From NCBI RefSeq assembly GCF_023509475.1, contig NZ_JAKSDZ010000001.1, forward strand, positions 124,001 to 188,000: a DNA stretch of 64,000 bases, given 5' to 3'. Every line of letters starts with the position of its first letter. Within the stretch, counting starts at the first letter, position 1. Below, piece after piece: positions 1 through 9,240 of the stretch. The stretch is from Aestuariirhabdus haliotis (GTDB taxonomy: Bacteria > Pseudomonadota > Gammaproteobacteria > Pseudomonadales > Aestuariirhabdaceae). Made by a program: the position numbers and the translations under genes. The notes beneath the pieces are model-generated. The model was not told the DNA's origin and made no database searches. It was given only the letters and a program-made list of their open reading frames with translations.

Positions 1-1
1 T

Positions 2-535
2 GCCGCCGGGATCACCATCGAGGCGCTGGATCGCTGGAGCGGGGGCGGTCTGCCCATTATCCGCTGCATGCCCAACACCCCTTCACTGGTTAACACCGGA
101 GCCAGCGGTCTGTTCGCCAACAGTACTGTCAACGATCAGCAGCGACAGATTACAGACGCCATCTTCAAAGCTATAGGGATCGTAAGCTGGGTGGACAATG
201 AAGACCTGATCGATGCCGTCATTGCGGTGTCTGGCAGCGGTCCAGCCTACTATTTTATGGTGATGGAGGCGATGGTCAGCGCAGGAGAACAACTGGGCCT
301 AAGCCGGGAAGACGCCAAACAACTGACCCTGCAAACCGCTCTTGGCGCAGCGCGGATGGCCCAGCAAAGTGAACTGGACCCCGGTGAACTCAAACGACAG
401 GTCATGTCCCCCGGAGGTACCACCGAGCAGGCCATTCTCAGTTTTGAACGCGAAGGGCTACCCCAGCTTTTTGAAAATGCCATGCGCCGCTGCAAAGATC
501 GCGCAGCAGAGATGGCGGCCGAACTGAATCAATAA
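2..535 (+). CDS. proC: Pyrroline-5-carboxylate reductase (5'-truncated by window edge)
   Basis: Catalyses the NAD(P)H-dependent last step of proline synthesis in the cytosol. The reading frame is already open at base 2, and the visible 177 residues are the C-terminal two thirds of a protein usually near 270 residues. The N-terminal nucleotide-binding fold lies outside the window. Visible family motifs are RCMPNTP near the left edge, SGSGPAYYF at the start of the dimerisation domain, and SPGGTTEQAI near the C-terminus. It sits directly upstream of yggT, a very common gammaproteobacterial pairing. No terminator is seen in the 85 bases before yggT, so co-transcription is likely. Confidence 0.95.
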   Translation, partial: AAGITIEALDRWSGGGLPIIRCMPNTPSLVNTGASGLFANSTVNDQQRQITDAIFKAIGIVSWVDNEDLIDAVIAVSGSGPAYYFMVMEAMVSAGEQLGLSREDAKQLTLQTALGAARMAQQSELDPGELKRQVMSPGGTTEQAILSFEREGLPQLFENAMRRCKDRAAEMAAELNQ

Positions 536-620
536 CTTGCCAGTCAGGCCACTGTCCATAATGATAGATACCTGCAACCGTCAAATCTCACCGCAATAGA
601 GAACCGGAGAATACCTGATT

Positions 621-1184
621 ATGTCCGCAGCCTTGCAAGACACCCTCGGCTTCCTGCTCAATACCATTGGTGGCCTGTACATCATGGTGGTGTTGATACG
701 ATTTATTCTACAAATAGTCAGGGCAGATTTTTACAACCCTCTGTCCCAGTTTGTGGTTAAAGCAACCAACCCATTATTGGTACCCATGCGTCGGGTGGTC
801 CCCGGTGTCGGCGGCATCGATATCGCATCCCTGCTGCTGGCGCTCATTCTGCAAATCGGCCTGGTGTACCTTCTGTTTGCTATGAAAGGAATAACACCGC
901 CCATTACCCTGGCGCTGGTCCAAAGCCTTTATGAACTGATCGACACCACCCTCAATCTGTATCTTTGGAGTCTGATCATCATCGCAATTGCCAGCTGGGT
1001 TGCCCCCGGCAGCTACCATCCTGCCTTGATGCTGCTGAACCAGATCACTGACCCCCTCAGTCGCCGGGTAAGAAATGTCATTCCTCCTATAGGGGGTCTC
1101 GATCTTTCTTTGATGGTCATCGTGCTGATCATCATCTCCGTACAAAGAATGCTACCCGCCGTGTTTCAGGCACTATTAGGGTAA
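621..1184 (+). CDS. yggT: YggT family integral membrane protein
   Basis: A small inner-membrane protein of 187 residues with two tandem YggT repeats. Each repeat ends with a related motif: RRVVPGVGGIDIAS in the first half and RRVRNVIPPIGGLDLS in the second. Around four hydrophobic segments are visible. The molecular role is not firmly established; the family has been linked to osmotic tolerance and its gene usually follows proC. A GGAG at 606-609 precedes the ATG. The identification is secure from the duplicated motif and the context, but the function is not. Confidence 0.9.
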   Translation: MSAALQDTLGFLLNTIGGLYIMVVLIRFILQIVRADFYNPLSQFVVKATNPLLVPMRRVVPGVGGIDIASLLLALILQIGLVYLLFAMKGITPPITLALVQSLYELIDTTLNLYLWSLIIIAIASWVAPGSYHPALMLLNQITDPLSRRVRNVIPPIGGLDLSLMVIVLIIISVQRMLPAVFQALLG

Positions 1185-1397
1185 TAACGGCTCGGAAAGA
1201 AAGTGAGGGGAATCTACATAACGGCAATTAAAAGTTGCATTTATATAGCTTTTCACTATTTTCATTATGCCACACTGAGCAAATAGTAAACGCACCCGGT
1301 CACATTCCGGGACAATTGACGCCCAATCCAATTGACCCGGCATCCCACGCCTGATTCCATGGTGCCAAGGAAATGCGTCTGTCGCAGGATACGAATT

Positions 1398-3368
1398 ATG
1401 AGTAATGGCAAACTGACCCAACAGGTCGACGCTTACATCCAATGGAAGCACCATCTGATCAAACAACTGTCGATCTACCGCTCCTGGATGCGCAGCAACA
1501 AGCTGAGCAACCCGGAGATCGAGGGCAAGCTGGAACGGGCTGCCAAGGTGCTTCGCCAGGATGAGATCACCCTGGCTTTTGTCGGCGAGTTCTCCCGAGG
1601 CAAAACCGAGTTAATTAACGCCCTGTTTTTTTCCCAGTATGGTCAGCGGATGCTGCCCTCCCAGGCGGGACGCACCACCATGTGTCCCACCGAGATGTTC
1701 TATCAGCGTGGCAGTGATCGTTGCTTTATCCGCCTGCTACCCATTGAAACCCGCATGGCCAGTACCAGCATCTCAGGCTTTAAACGCATCCCAGAGCATT
1801 GGGTTACTATCTTTTTCGACAGCAACGACCCTCAGGCCATGAGCCAGGCCTTTGCCGAGGTCGCCCGCACCAAAGAGGTCAGCGTCGAAAAAGCCCGGCA
1901 ACTGGGTTTCGATGCCGCTGCACTGGAACATTGCGAGCACGATCGTAGCCAGGTCATTATTCCGGCCTGGCGTCATGCCATGATCAATTACGATCACCCT
2001 CTGCTCAGCCAGGGCATCCGCATTCTCGATACTCCCGGGCTCAACGCGCTCGGTAGCGAGCCGGAATTAACCCTGAACATGCTGCCAAACTCCCAGGCCA
2101 TCATCTACCTGTTGAGCGCCGATACAGGGGTAACCGCCAGCGACATGCAGGTTTGGGAGCGCCACGTACGCCAGCTCGATGAGGATACCCAAGGGTCGCT
2201 CTACGCAGTGCTGAATAAAATCGATATCCTTTGGGACGATCTGCAAGGCCCCGAATTCACCCGACAATCGATCGAACAGATACGCGACGCTAGCGCAAAG
2301 CAGTTGCGCATCGATAATCAGGATGTAATGACGCTTTCTGCCAAGCAAGCGCTAATCGCCAAGGTCAAGAAAGACGAAGCATTACTAGAGCGCAGCCAAA
2401 TTGAACAGCTGGAAACCCTACTCTGCGAACGCCTGATCCTGAAGAAAGAACAGCTGGTCGAGAATACGGTCGTAAAGCAGATGCTGCACCTTATCCAAAA
2501 CAGTCGTCACGCCCTCAACCATCATCTCGAACAGTCTCGGGATCGCCAACTGCAGCTGCAAAGTAACAAATCCGAAAACAACCATGTGATTTATGATTTG
2601 CAGGATGAAGCTCACAAGAAATACGAACAACACCAGAAACGCCTTATTGGTATGCGAGCTAACCGTCGCCTGTTGTTGCGGCAACAGCTGATGCTGCAGC
2701 AAGAATGTAACCACCAACGGTACCAGGATCGTATCGATGAGCTTCATCGGGAGATGAGTGGAAGCTGGACCACGCTGGGCATGAACCAGTCGATCGAATC
2801 ACTGTTCCGAGAACTCTATCTGGACCTGAACAACCTCCAGAATGAATGCCTGCTGGCAGATAAAATGGTCGACTCGATCTATAACCGATTTTGCGCTGAG
2901 CATCCTGGCACCTTTATGGAAGCTCCCTGCCTCAACGTGACCCAATACACTCGAGAGCTGCGGGTGATCCAACGAAAGTCAGACCGTTTTCGCTCTCAAC
3001 TCAAAACCATGCTTACCGAGCAAGGTGTGGTAGTGAGCCGGTATTTTGCCACGCTGGTTAGTGAAGTTAACGTGCTGTTTAAGAAGCTTCACAAACAGAT
3101 CGACCATTGGACCGACGATGTCATGCTGCCACTGATGCAAAATATGCTGGAGCAAAAACAACTACTCGAGCAGCAGATGATTCGCCTGAAATCCTTGACT
3201 CAGGAAACGCGAAACCATCAACAGCAGGTCGAAAAACTAGACACCATGATCGAATCCCAGGAAAGCCAATTGCAAGTACTGGAGTCGGTATTAAAGGAAT
3301 TTCGCAAACCTCCGCCTTTTTTGCGCACGCAAAAAGTCGTCAATTTACAGGGCCAATCGGTAGCCTGA
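1398..3368 (+). CDS. Dynamin-like large GTPase
   Basis: A 656-residue dynamin-superfamily GTPase. The G1 loop GEFSRGKT is at about residues 63-70, the G3 motif DTPGL at about 211-215 and the G4 motif NKID near 273. The remaining half is a glutamine-rich, probably coiled-coil helical region (about 330-640). No transmembrane paddle is obvious, so any membrane association must be peripheral. The ATG at 1398 is preferred because AGGA (1386-1389) sits 8 bases upstream; extending the frame to a TTG at 1332 adds unconserved-looking residues. It lies between yggT and metX, where I do not recall such a gene in related genomes. Bacterial dynamin-like proteins act in membrane remodelling or stress protection, but the role here is unknown. 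Confidence 0.85.
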   Translation: MSNGKLTQQVDAYIQWKHHLIKQLSIYRSWMRSNKLSNPEIEGKLERAAKVLRQDEITLAFVGEFSRGKTELINALFFSQYGQRMLPSQAGRTTMCPTEMFYQRGSDRCFIRLLPIETRMASTSISGFKRIPEHWVTIFFDSNDPQAMSQAFAEVARTKEVSVEKARQLGFDAAALEHCEHDRSQVIIPAWRHAMINYDHPLLSQGIRILDTPGLNALGSEPELTLNMLPNSQAIIYLLSADTGVTASDMQVWERHVRQLDEDTQGSLYAVLNKIDILWDDLQGPEFTRQSIEQIRDASAKQLRIDNQDVMTLSAKQALIAKVKKDEALLERSQIEQLETLLCERLILKKEQLVENTVVKQMLHLIQNSRHALNHHLEQSRDRQLQLQSNKSENNHVIYDLQDEAHKKYEQHQKRLIGMRANRRLLLRQQLMLQQECNHQRYQDRIDELHREMSGSWTTLGMNQSIESLFRELYLDLNNLQNECLLADKMVDSIYNRFCAEHPGTFMEAPCLNVTQYTRELRVIQRKSDRFRSQLKTMLTEQGVVVSRYFATLVSEVNVLFKKLHKQIDHWTDDVMLPLMQNMLEQKQLLEQQMIRLKSLTQETRNHQQQVEKLDTMIESQESQLQVLESVLKEFRKPPPFLRTQKVVNLQGQSVA

Positions 3369-3380
3369 GGCAATCTCCAC

Positions 3381-3428
3381 CCTCGGATCATGCCTATTTT
3401 AAGGCGGTGCCTTATTGCACCGCCGAGG
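3381..3428 (+). other. Stem-loop in the GTPase-metX intergenic region
   Basis: GGCGGTGC (3403-3410) and GCACCGCC (3417-3424) form a perfect 8-bp stem with a 6-base loop. CCTCGG (3381-3386) can pair with CCGAGG (3423-3428), which would compete for the last two stem bases. No U-tract follows, so it is not a classical intrinsic terminator. It could be a processing or attenuation element ahead of metX, or the end structure of the GTPase mRNA. Confidence 0.5.
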
Positions 3429-3482
3429 CTCTCTCATTAGACTTGCCTGACTCTCTTTCGGACCCAAGACCTAAGTCATTCC

Positions 3483-4631
3483 ATGCCCGAATCCATACCC
3501 GAAGGCTCCGTAGGCCTGGTGGAACCCCAAAGCATCGACTTTAACCAGACGTTACAGCTGCTCAGTGGACGCTCATTAACGAGCTTTACTCTGGTTTATG
3601 AAACCTATGGCACCTTAAATGCTGATCACAGCAATGCCGTACTGATCTGCCATGCGCTCAGTGGCCACCATCACGCCGCGGGTTATCACAGCATGGATGA
3701 TAAAAAACCCGGTTGGTGGGACAGCGCGATCGGACCTGGCAAAGCCATAGACACCAATCGTTTTTTCGTCGTCAGCCTGAACAACCTGGGAGGCTGTCAC
3801 GGCTCCAGCGGACCCACCAGCATCGACCCGAAAACCGGCCAACCTTATGGCCCGGATTTCCCCATGGTTACCGTGCAAGATTGGGTTAATAGCCAGGCGA
3901 TGCTGGCTGACCAGCTTGGTATCGAGCAATGGGCCGCCGTCGTTGGTGGCAGCCTTGGAGGCATGCAAGCCCTGCAATGGTCCATCAGCTATCCGGAGCG
4001 TCTCCGCCACGCACTGGTCATCGCCTCAGCGCCGCGACTGTCCGCCCAGAACATTGGCTTTAACGAAGTAGCCCGGCAAGCCATTATGACCGACGAGTCC
4101 TTCCATAATGGCCATTACCAGCAACAGGAAACCATTCCGCGGCGCGGGCTTAAATTGGCGCGAATGATCGGCCACATTACGTACCTTTCAGACGATTCAA
4201 TGCGACAAAAATTTGGCCGTGAATTACGCAGTAGCAAGCTCAAGTTCGGCTACGAAGTGGATTTCGAAGTTGAAAGCTACTTGCGTTATCAGGGCCAGAC
4301 ATTTTCCGAAGCCTTCGACGCCAATAGCTATCTGTTAATGACCAAGGCACTGGATTATTTTGATCCGGCACGAGAATGCAACGACGACCTGGCCACAGCG
4401 CTGCAACCTGCGCAATGTAAATTTATGCTGGTTTCTTTCACCACGGACTGGCGTTTCGCGCCGGAGCGTTCCCGCGAAATCGTTAACGCTCTGCTCGAGG
4501 CTCGTAAGGAGGTGTGCTATCTGGAGGTCGATGCACCCCAGGGGCACGACGCCTTCCTGATGCCGATTCCTCGTTATATTGAAGCCTTCAGCGCCTATAT
4601 GAATCGTGTAGCAAACGAGGTGTGCAACTGA
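3483..4631 (+). CDS. metX: Homoserine O-acyltransferase MetX (probably succinyltransferase)
   Basis: Activates homoserine by O-acylation, the first committed step of methionine synthesis. The 382-residue protein has the alpha/beta-hydrolase fold with nucleophile Ser157 in GGSLGGMQ, an Asp in TTDWRFAP and a His in PQGHDAF completing the triad. Oxyanion-loop motifs [11 protein letters not shown] and [12 protein letters not shown] are present. MetX proteins paired with MetW in gammaproteobacteria are generally succinyl-CoA users despite belonging to the MetX family, so the acyl donor is inferred from context rather than seen. The ATG has only a weak ribosome-binding site. Its stop codon overlaps the metW start as TGATG, which indicates translational coupling. 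Confidence 0.93.
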   Translation: MPESIPEGSVGLVEPQSIDFNQTLQLLSGRSLTSFTLVYETYGTLNADHSNAVLICHALSGHHHAAGYHSMDDKKPGWWDSAIGPGKAIDTNRFFVVSLNNLGGCHGSSGPTSIDPKTGQPYGPDFPMVTVQDWVNSQAMLADQLGIEQWAAVVGGSLGGMQALQWSISYPERLRHALVIASAPRLSAQNIGFNEVARQAIMTDESFHNGHYQQQETIPRRGLKLARMIGHITYLSDDSMRQKFGRELRSSKLKFGYEVDFEVESYLRYQGQTFSEAFDANSYLLMTKALDYFDPARECNDDLATALQPAQCKFMLVSFTTDWRFAPERSREIVNALLEARKEVCYLEVDAPQGHDAFLMPIPRYIEAFSAYMNRVANEVCN

Positions 4632-5221
4632 TGCGAAGTGACCTCGAATGCATTCAACGCTGGATCAAACCCAATTCCCGAGTGCTCGACCTTGGCTGCG
4701 GCGACGGTATTTTCCTCGACTATCTGAACAAGGATCGCGGCGTTCAGGGTTACGGCCTCGAGATTAACCCTCAGGATATTGCCCAATGTGTTGAACGGGG
4801 CGTCAACGTCATCGAGCAGGATCTGGACAAAGGCCTGCACAATTTCAGCGACAAGAGCTTTGATACCGTCGTCATGACCCAGGCTCTGCAGGCCGTGCAT
4901 TATCCCGACCAGATTCTCGATGAGATGTTGAGAGTCGGCAGCGAATGCATTATTACCTTCCCCAACTTTGGCCATTGGCGCTGTCGGGGTTATCTGGGCT
5001 GGCGAGGGCGCATGCCGGTGTCCAAGTTTATGCCCTATACTTGGTACAATACGCCTAACATACACTTCTGTACCTTCAAGGATTTTGAAGCCCTGTGCTT
5101 CCAGAAAAACTTACACATTCTGGATCGCCTGGTAGTAGACCAGACCCATCAGGGTCACTGGCTCAGTAAGTTCTCACCCAACCTTTTTGGTGAGATAGCC
5201 ATCTACCACCTTACCCGTTAA
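4631..5221 (+). CDS. metW: Methionine biosynthesis protein MetW
   Basis: A 196-residue class I methyltransferase-fold protein, with the SAM-binding loop VLDLGCGDG near residues 20-28 and a downstream EQDLD acidic strand. MetW is the constant partner of MetX in many proteobacteria and is thought to support its activity; a direct methyl transfer substrate is not established. The ATG at 4631 overlaps the metX stop codon by one base and follows GAGG at 4617-4620. It gives the usual family N-terminus MRSDLE. A GTG nine bases upstream would add three residues and is less likely. Confidence 0.92.
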   Translation: MRSDLECIQRWIKPNSRVLDLGCGDGIFLDYLNKDRGVQGYGLEINPQDIAQCVERGVNVIEQDLDKGLHNFSDKSFDTVVMTQALQAVHYPDQILDEMLRVGSECIITFPNFGHWRCRGYLGWRGRMPVSKFMPYTWYNTPNIHFCTFKDFEALCFQKNLHILDRLVVDQTHQGHWLSKFSPNLFGEIAIYHLTR

Positions 5222-5254
5222 CAGATTAACAGGCCGACTCGGAAGGAACTCGCC

Positions 5255-5701
5255 ATGACACGTACCCTGCATTCATTTTTCGCCTCATTTTTACTGCTCT
5301 TTTGTCTCCCAGGCACTGCCGCAGATATGGGTAGCGTCCAGGATTATGATAACCATACCGTGCACTATAGCGTGTTCAACAGCACCTTCTTACAACCCAG
5401 TGTCGCCAGTAGTTATGGACTCAATCGCGGACAGGATATTGGTATCCTCAACATCGCCGTACACGAGAAAACGGATCATGGCGATGTCGCCGTAAAGGCC
5501 AAACTCAGAGGAAAAACCAGCAACCTGATTCAGCAACAAGAGACACTGACGTTTCAGCCGATCGAAGAAGGTTCAGCGATCTACTACCTTGCCAGCTTCC
5601 GCTTCAGTAACGAAGAAGTACTGCATTACAATATCGAGATAGAAACCGCTGACGGCCATGTTTTGTTGCTCAAGTTCACCCATAAACTGTACGAGGAGTA
5701 G
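5255..5701 (+). CDS. DUF4426 periplasmic protein
   Basis: A 148-residue protein with an N-terminal signal peptide (hydrophobic segment about residues 8-20, likely cut after PGTAA). The mature part is predicted as a beta-rich domain containing NIAVHEK and the segment [11 protein letters not shown]. It matches the DUF4426 family that lies between metW and rdgB in Pseudomonas-like genomes. The function is unknown. It is 33 bases after metW with an AAGGA ribosome site and 8 bases before rdgB, so it is probably part of the same operon. Confidence 0.82.
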   Translation: MTRTLHSFFASFLLLFCLPGTAADMGSVQDYDNHTVHYSVFNSTFLQPSVASSYGLNRGQDIGILNIAVHEKTDHGDVAVKAKLRGKTSNLIQQQETLTFQPIEEGSAIYYLASFRFSNEEVLHYNIEIETADGHVLLLKFTHKLYEE

Positions 5702-5709
5702 CGGTAACG

Positions 5710-6315
5710 ATGTCGACCGAGATCCAGCAAGTGGTTTTGGCCAGTAATAACCGGGGCAAACTCAATGAGCTGCAACATCGCCTGGGCGGACTGGGCATCA
5801 AACTGCTACCCCAAAGTCAGTTTGCCATCGACTCAGTAGCCGAAACCGGCCTCAGCTTTGTCGAAAACGCCATCATCAAGGCTCGTCACGCCTGCAAGAT
5901 ATCCGGCTTACCGGCCATCGCCGATGACTCTGGCCTTGAGGTTGATGCGCTGCTGGGTGCCCCTGGAATTTACTCCGCTCGCTTTGCCGGAGAAGAAGCC
6001 ACCGATGCCGATAACAACCAGAAGCTGCTCGCCAAGCTTCAGGGTACGCCTAGCGAGCAGCGCAGTGCACGCTTTCGCTGTTTGCTGGTTTATATGCGCC
6101 ATGCCGACGACCCAACGCCATTGATTTGCCAAGGCAGCTGGGAGGGCTTCATTCTGGAAGAACCCCGTGGCGATAACGGCTTTGGTTACGATCCCCTGTT
6201 CTTTGTTCCCAGTGAACATTGTGCCAGTGCCGAACTCCCCGCCGACTTGAAGAATCGCCTCAGCCATCGCGGTCAGGCGATGAAGGAACTGATGCAACGG
6301 CTCAAGCTGAAGTAG
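5710..6315 (+). CDS. rdgB: XTP/dITP diphosphatase RdgB (HAM1 family)
   Basis: Hydrolyses non-canonical purine nucleoside triphosphates such as dITP and XTP to monophosphates, keeping deaminated bases out of DNA and RNA. The 201-residue length is normal. Diagnostic motifs are [10 protein letters not shown] (residues 11-20), [11 protein letters not shown] near 75-85, [11 protein letters not shown], and [12 protein letters not shown] followed by LSHRGQA near the C-terminus. It lies between DUF4426 and hemW with very short spacers, consistent with one operon. Confidence 0.95.
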   Translation: MSTEIQQVVLASNNRGKLNELQHRLGGLGIKLLPQSQFAIDSVAETGLSFVENAIIKARHACKISGLPAIADDSGLEVDALLGAPGIYSARFAGEEATDADNNQKLLAKLQGTPSEQRSARFRCLLVYMRHADDPTPLICQGSWEGFILEEPRGDNGFGYDPLFFVPSEHCASAELPADLKNRLSHRGQAMKELMQRLKLK

Positions 6316-6321
6316 GAAAGC

Positions 6322-7455
6322 ATGACGCTCCCCCCTCTGGGGCTCTATGTGCATATTCCCTGGTGTGTGCGCAAATGCCCATATTGCGATTTCAACTCTC
6401 ATGCGGCAAACGGCGAACTGCCCGAAACCGACTATGTGTCGGCCCTCTTACGCGACTTTTCCAGCGAAGCAGAAGCAATTCAAGGGCGGCCGATCGAAAC
6501 CATTTTTATCGGCGGTGGTACCCCAAGTCTGTTCAGCGCTAATGCCCTGGGAATACTCCTGAAAGGGCTCCAACAACAATGTGAATTTGCTCCTGATATA
6601 GAGATTACTCTGGAAGCCAATCCGGGCACCACCGAGCATCACCGCTTTCAGGACTATCGAGCCATCGGTATCAACCGGCTTTCTATCGGCGTGCAGAGTT
6701 TCGATGACCTCAAACTCCAGACATTGGGACGAATACACAGCTCCGACCAGGCGATAAAGGCCTTCTCTCAGGCACGTCAGGCGGATTTCCGGCGCATTAA
6801 TCTGGATTTAATGTTTGGCCTGCCCGGCCAAAGCCCTGAGCAAGCCCTGCAAGATTTGCAACAAGCCATCAGCCTGCAGCCGGACCATATATCCTGGTAC
6901 CAACTGACCATAGAGCCCAATACCGAGTTTTACTCTAAACCACCCCAACTACCCGCCGATGATAACCTTTGGGTCATGCAGCAACAGGGCCTGAAGCACC
7001 TTCTTGATGCCGGTTATCTTCAATATGAGACGTCGGCCTATGCCAGGGCTAATCAGCAGTGCCGGCACAACCTTAATTATTGGCGCTTCGGCGACTTTAT
7101 TGGCATCGGTGCGGGTGCTCACGGAAAACTGACTTCACCACAGGGGGCTATCGTCAGAAATTGGAAAACCCGCATGCCCAGCCAATACCTGGCTCGTGAA
7201 CAGGATTTCACCGCGGGTCAGCGCCGACTGGAATCAGCCGAGTTGCCGCTGGAGTTTATGATGAATGCCTTGCGTCTTAGCGATGGAGTCGAGCGCAGCC
7301 TTTTCACAGAACGAACGGGACTCCCGATCAGTCGTATCGATCAGCCGCTACAACAAGCGGAGGCCAAAGGCTTATTCGAGAACCTGACACGATTACAGCC
7401 GAGCGAGCGAGGACGACTCTTCCTTAACGACTTACTGGAACTTTTTTTACCCTGA
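6322..7455 (+). CDS. hemW: Heme chaperone HemW (radical SAM protein)
   Basis: A 377-residue radical SAM protein related to oxygen-independent coproporphyrinogen III oxidase. The CX3CX2C motif is Cys15, Cys19, Cys22 in CVRKCPYCDF; the SAM-binding GGGTPS and the downstream RLSIGVQSF are typical. Short proteins of this subgroup are HemW, which binds heme and delivers it to respiratory enzymes, rather than true HemN oxidases (about 450 residues with an extended N-terminus). It begins 6 bases after rdgB and ends 5 bases before the DUF3392 gene. Confidence 0.92.
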   Translation: MTLPPLGLYVHIPWCVRKCPYCDFNSHAANGELPETDYVSALLRDFSSEAEAIQGRPIETIFIGGGTPSLFSANALGILLKGLQQQCEFAPDIEITLEANPGTTEHHRFQDYRAIGINRLSIGVQSFDDLKLQTLGRIHSSDQAIKAFSQARQADFRRINLDLMFGLPGQSPEQALQDLQQAISLQPDHISWYQLTIEPNTEFYSKPPQLPADDNLWVMQQQGLKHLLDAGYLQYETSAYARANQQCRHNLNYWRFGDFIGIGAGAHGKLTSPQGAIVRNWKTRMPSQYLAREQDFTAGQRRLESAELPLEFMMNALRLSDGVERSLFTERTGLPISRIDQPLQQAEAKGLFENLTRLQPSERGRLFLNDLLELFLP

Positions 7456-7460
7456 TTGCT

Positions 7461-7787
7461 ATGCAGATACTTTTCGACTTTTTTATCAACCTGTCTCACT
7501 GGTCCCGGTCATATCTACCGGAAATCTCCCTGGCGATACTTGCCACCCTGATGGTGATCTATGGTGCCACCCTGAACCGGGCGATAAAGCGCAATATCAG
7601 ACAACTCAACTTTATCCTGAGAACCAGTATCTTTATTCTGGTATGCGCCCTGGGCTACGGGGCCACACTGATTCTGGTCAGCCCCCTGCTGGCTCAAATG
7701 CTGGCGCAATTTAATAACCAAACCCTGTCGCCGGTTTTATTACTCTGCTTCGTACTGCTGGGATTTCTGGCTGACCGCAACAACTGA
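7461..7787 (+). CDS. DUF3392 small membrane protein
   Basis: A 108-residue protein with three hydrophobic segments, at about residues 20-40, 52-75 and 87-104. The pattern SHWSRSYLPEISLA at the N-terminus and LSPVLLLCFVLLGFLADR at the C-terminus matches my recollection of DUF3392, a family of unknown function in gammaproteobacteria. It is the last gene of the metX-to-hemW run and is followed by a strong terminator. Confidence 0.75.
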   Translation: MQILFDFFINLSHWSRSYLPEISLAILATLMVIYGATLNRAIKRNIRQLNFILRTSIFILVCALGYGATLILVSPLLAQMLAQFNNQTLSPVLLLCFVLLGFLADRNN

Positions 7788-7833
7788 CTCGACTGTACAT
7801 CCTTAGCTAGGGACTTTTCCCTGTCTACACACT

Positions 7834-7870
7834 AAAACGCCTGCACGGCAATCGCGGTGCAGGCGTTTTT
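7834..7870. terminator. Bidirectional intrinsic terminator
   Basis: AAAACGCCTGCAC pairs with GTGCAGGCGTTTT to form a long GC-rich stem, flanked by an A-run on the left and a T-run on the right. It lies between the convergent DUF3392 (+) and DUF1329 (-) genes and can stop transcription from either side. Confidence 0.88.
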
Positions 7871-7893
7871 CTAGCAACCAAAGCGGTCAGTGC

Positions 7894-9240
7894 TTATTTA
7901 CGACCCTTACGGCGCATTGCGCTGGAAGAGAAGTCACGCTTACGGTTCTTCACATCAAAGTCGTATGGGCGTTCCTGATTATCCAGGCCATCCGCAAAAT
8001 AACGACCGCTGTCGAAATTGTAAGTGACCTCAAGCGTCGAGGCTACCAACGGTACATTGTAGTAGTTGATTGGATGACCTTCGTGGAAGTACTGAAGCTC
8101 CAGGTCTTCATTGTACATATCCGCCATCAGGATCTGCCAGCTATCTTCGTCAACATAGAAACGGCGCTTCGCGTAGCGGTGGGTCACACCGTCGCGCAAT
8201 GTGGCTTCGACGATCCACACCCGGTGTAACTCGTAACGACCGTGATCCTGGTTAATCGACTTTTCACCCAATACATCTTCATATTCCAAAGCATCAGAGT
8301 GCAGTGGGTAGGCGTTGTAGGGAACCAACATCTCTTTCTTACCGATCAGATTCCACTCATATAGATTGGGCGCTCCGTTGTACATGTCGACGCTGTCGGT
8401 GGTCAACATACCGTCGGTATCCGGGCTCAAATCATCATAGGCCAATACCGGCAGACGACGCACTCGACGTTGACCCGCAAGGTAACGCCAGGCACTACGC
8501 AAGGACAATATCTGGTCCAGTGTCTCGTGTACCAACAAGGCATTACCCGCCAATTTGGCCGGAGACGTCACCTGATACTTGTAGTAGAAAATCTTATTGC
8601 TCAGTTCTTCCGGTGTGATATCGGGCTGACCGTATTCAAACAGCACCTCCCTTTCCTGGCGTACAAGGGTATAACTACCACCACGCTGAACGGCTGCCTG
8701 GTGCGCGGCAAACTTGATGGCGTTACCCCGGTAGCGAAGAATATGGTTCCAAATCACCTCCAGACCATTCGCTGGGATGGGAAATGGCACACCGGCGGCA
8801 GCACCCTTAATACCATTACCGCGGGAAATCAGTTCGGCACGGCCAGCATTTTCGCGGGTACGCTCGTAGATGTACTCGGGCGCAGCGGCCGTACGATGGC
8901 TCGGAAACACCCGCAATTTGTAATCGGGATAGTTGGCCACCAGCTGTTGGTGTCCAGGGCTCAACAGTTCACGATAGGTGTCCAGGTTACCCGCATTAAT
9001 TTCATACAACGGCACCTCGCCTGCAAAGGGGTCTGTGTGCTGCTTACCCTCGACATAACTCTCTGGAGGGGTCGTAAGACCTCCTTCCCAGGGTGGAATG
9101 GTACCCGCGGCATTTCCCGCTTTTTCGGCTCCAAGGGGGGTCAAATCTGCACCCAGGCGCTGAACCTGGTCGGCTGGCACTGCTGCCACGGCACTACTCA
9201 TGAGCAAGCTAGCACCCAAAGCTGCGATACAACGATTCAT
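7894..9240 (-). CDS. DUF1329 exported protein
   Basis: A 448-residue protein with a Sec signal peptide: MNRC start, hydrophobic core, cleavage near AVAA-VPAD. It matches DUF1329, a family with a LolA/LolB-like fold that is often encoded beside DUF1302 proteins and RND transporters in hydrocarbon, steroid or lipid-handling clusters. None of those partners is adjacent here. The ATG at 9240 is chosen because the signal peptide begins there and GGAG lies about 9 bases upstream; a longer frame adds a charged nine-residue extension that would spoil the signal. It is convergent with the metX-hemW operon. The function is unknown beyond a probable envelope location. Confidence 0.8.
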   Translation of the reverse strand: MNRCIAALGASLLMSSAVAAVPADQVQRLGADLTPLGAEKAGNAAGTIPPWEGGLTTPPESYVEGKQHTDPFAGEVPLYEINAGNLDTYRELLSPGHQQLVANYPDYKLRVFPSHRTAAAPEYIYERTRENAGRAELISRGNGIKGAAAGVPFPIPANGLEVIWNHILRYRGNAIKFAAHQAAVQRGGSYTLVRQEREVLFEYGQPDITPEELSNKIFYYKYQVTSPAKLAGNALLVHETLDQILSLRSAWRYLAGQRRVRRLPVLAYDDLSPDTDGMLTTDSVDMYNGAPNLYEWNLIGKKEMLVPYNAYPLHSDALEYEDVLGEKSINQDHGRYELHRVWIVEATLRDGVTHRYAKRRFYVDEDSWQILMADMYNEDLELQYFHEGHPINYYNVPLVASTLEVTYNFDSGRYFADGLDNQERPYDFDVKNRKRDFSSSAMRRKGRK

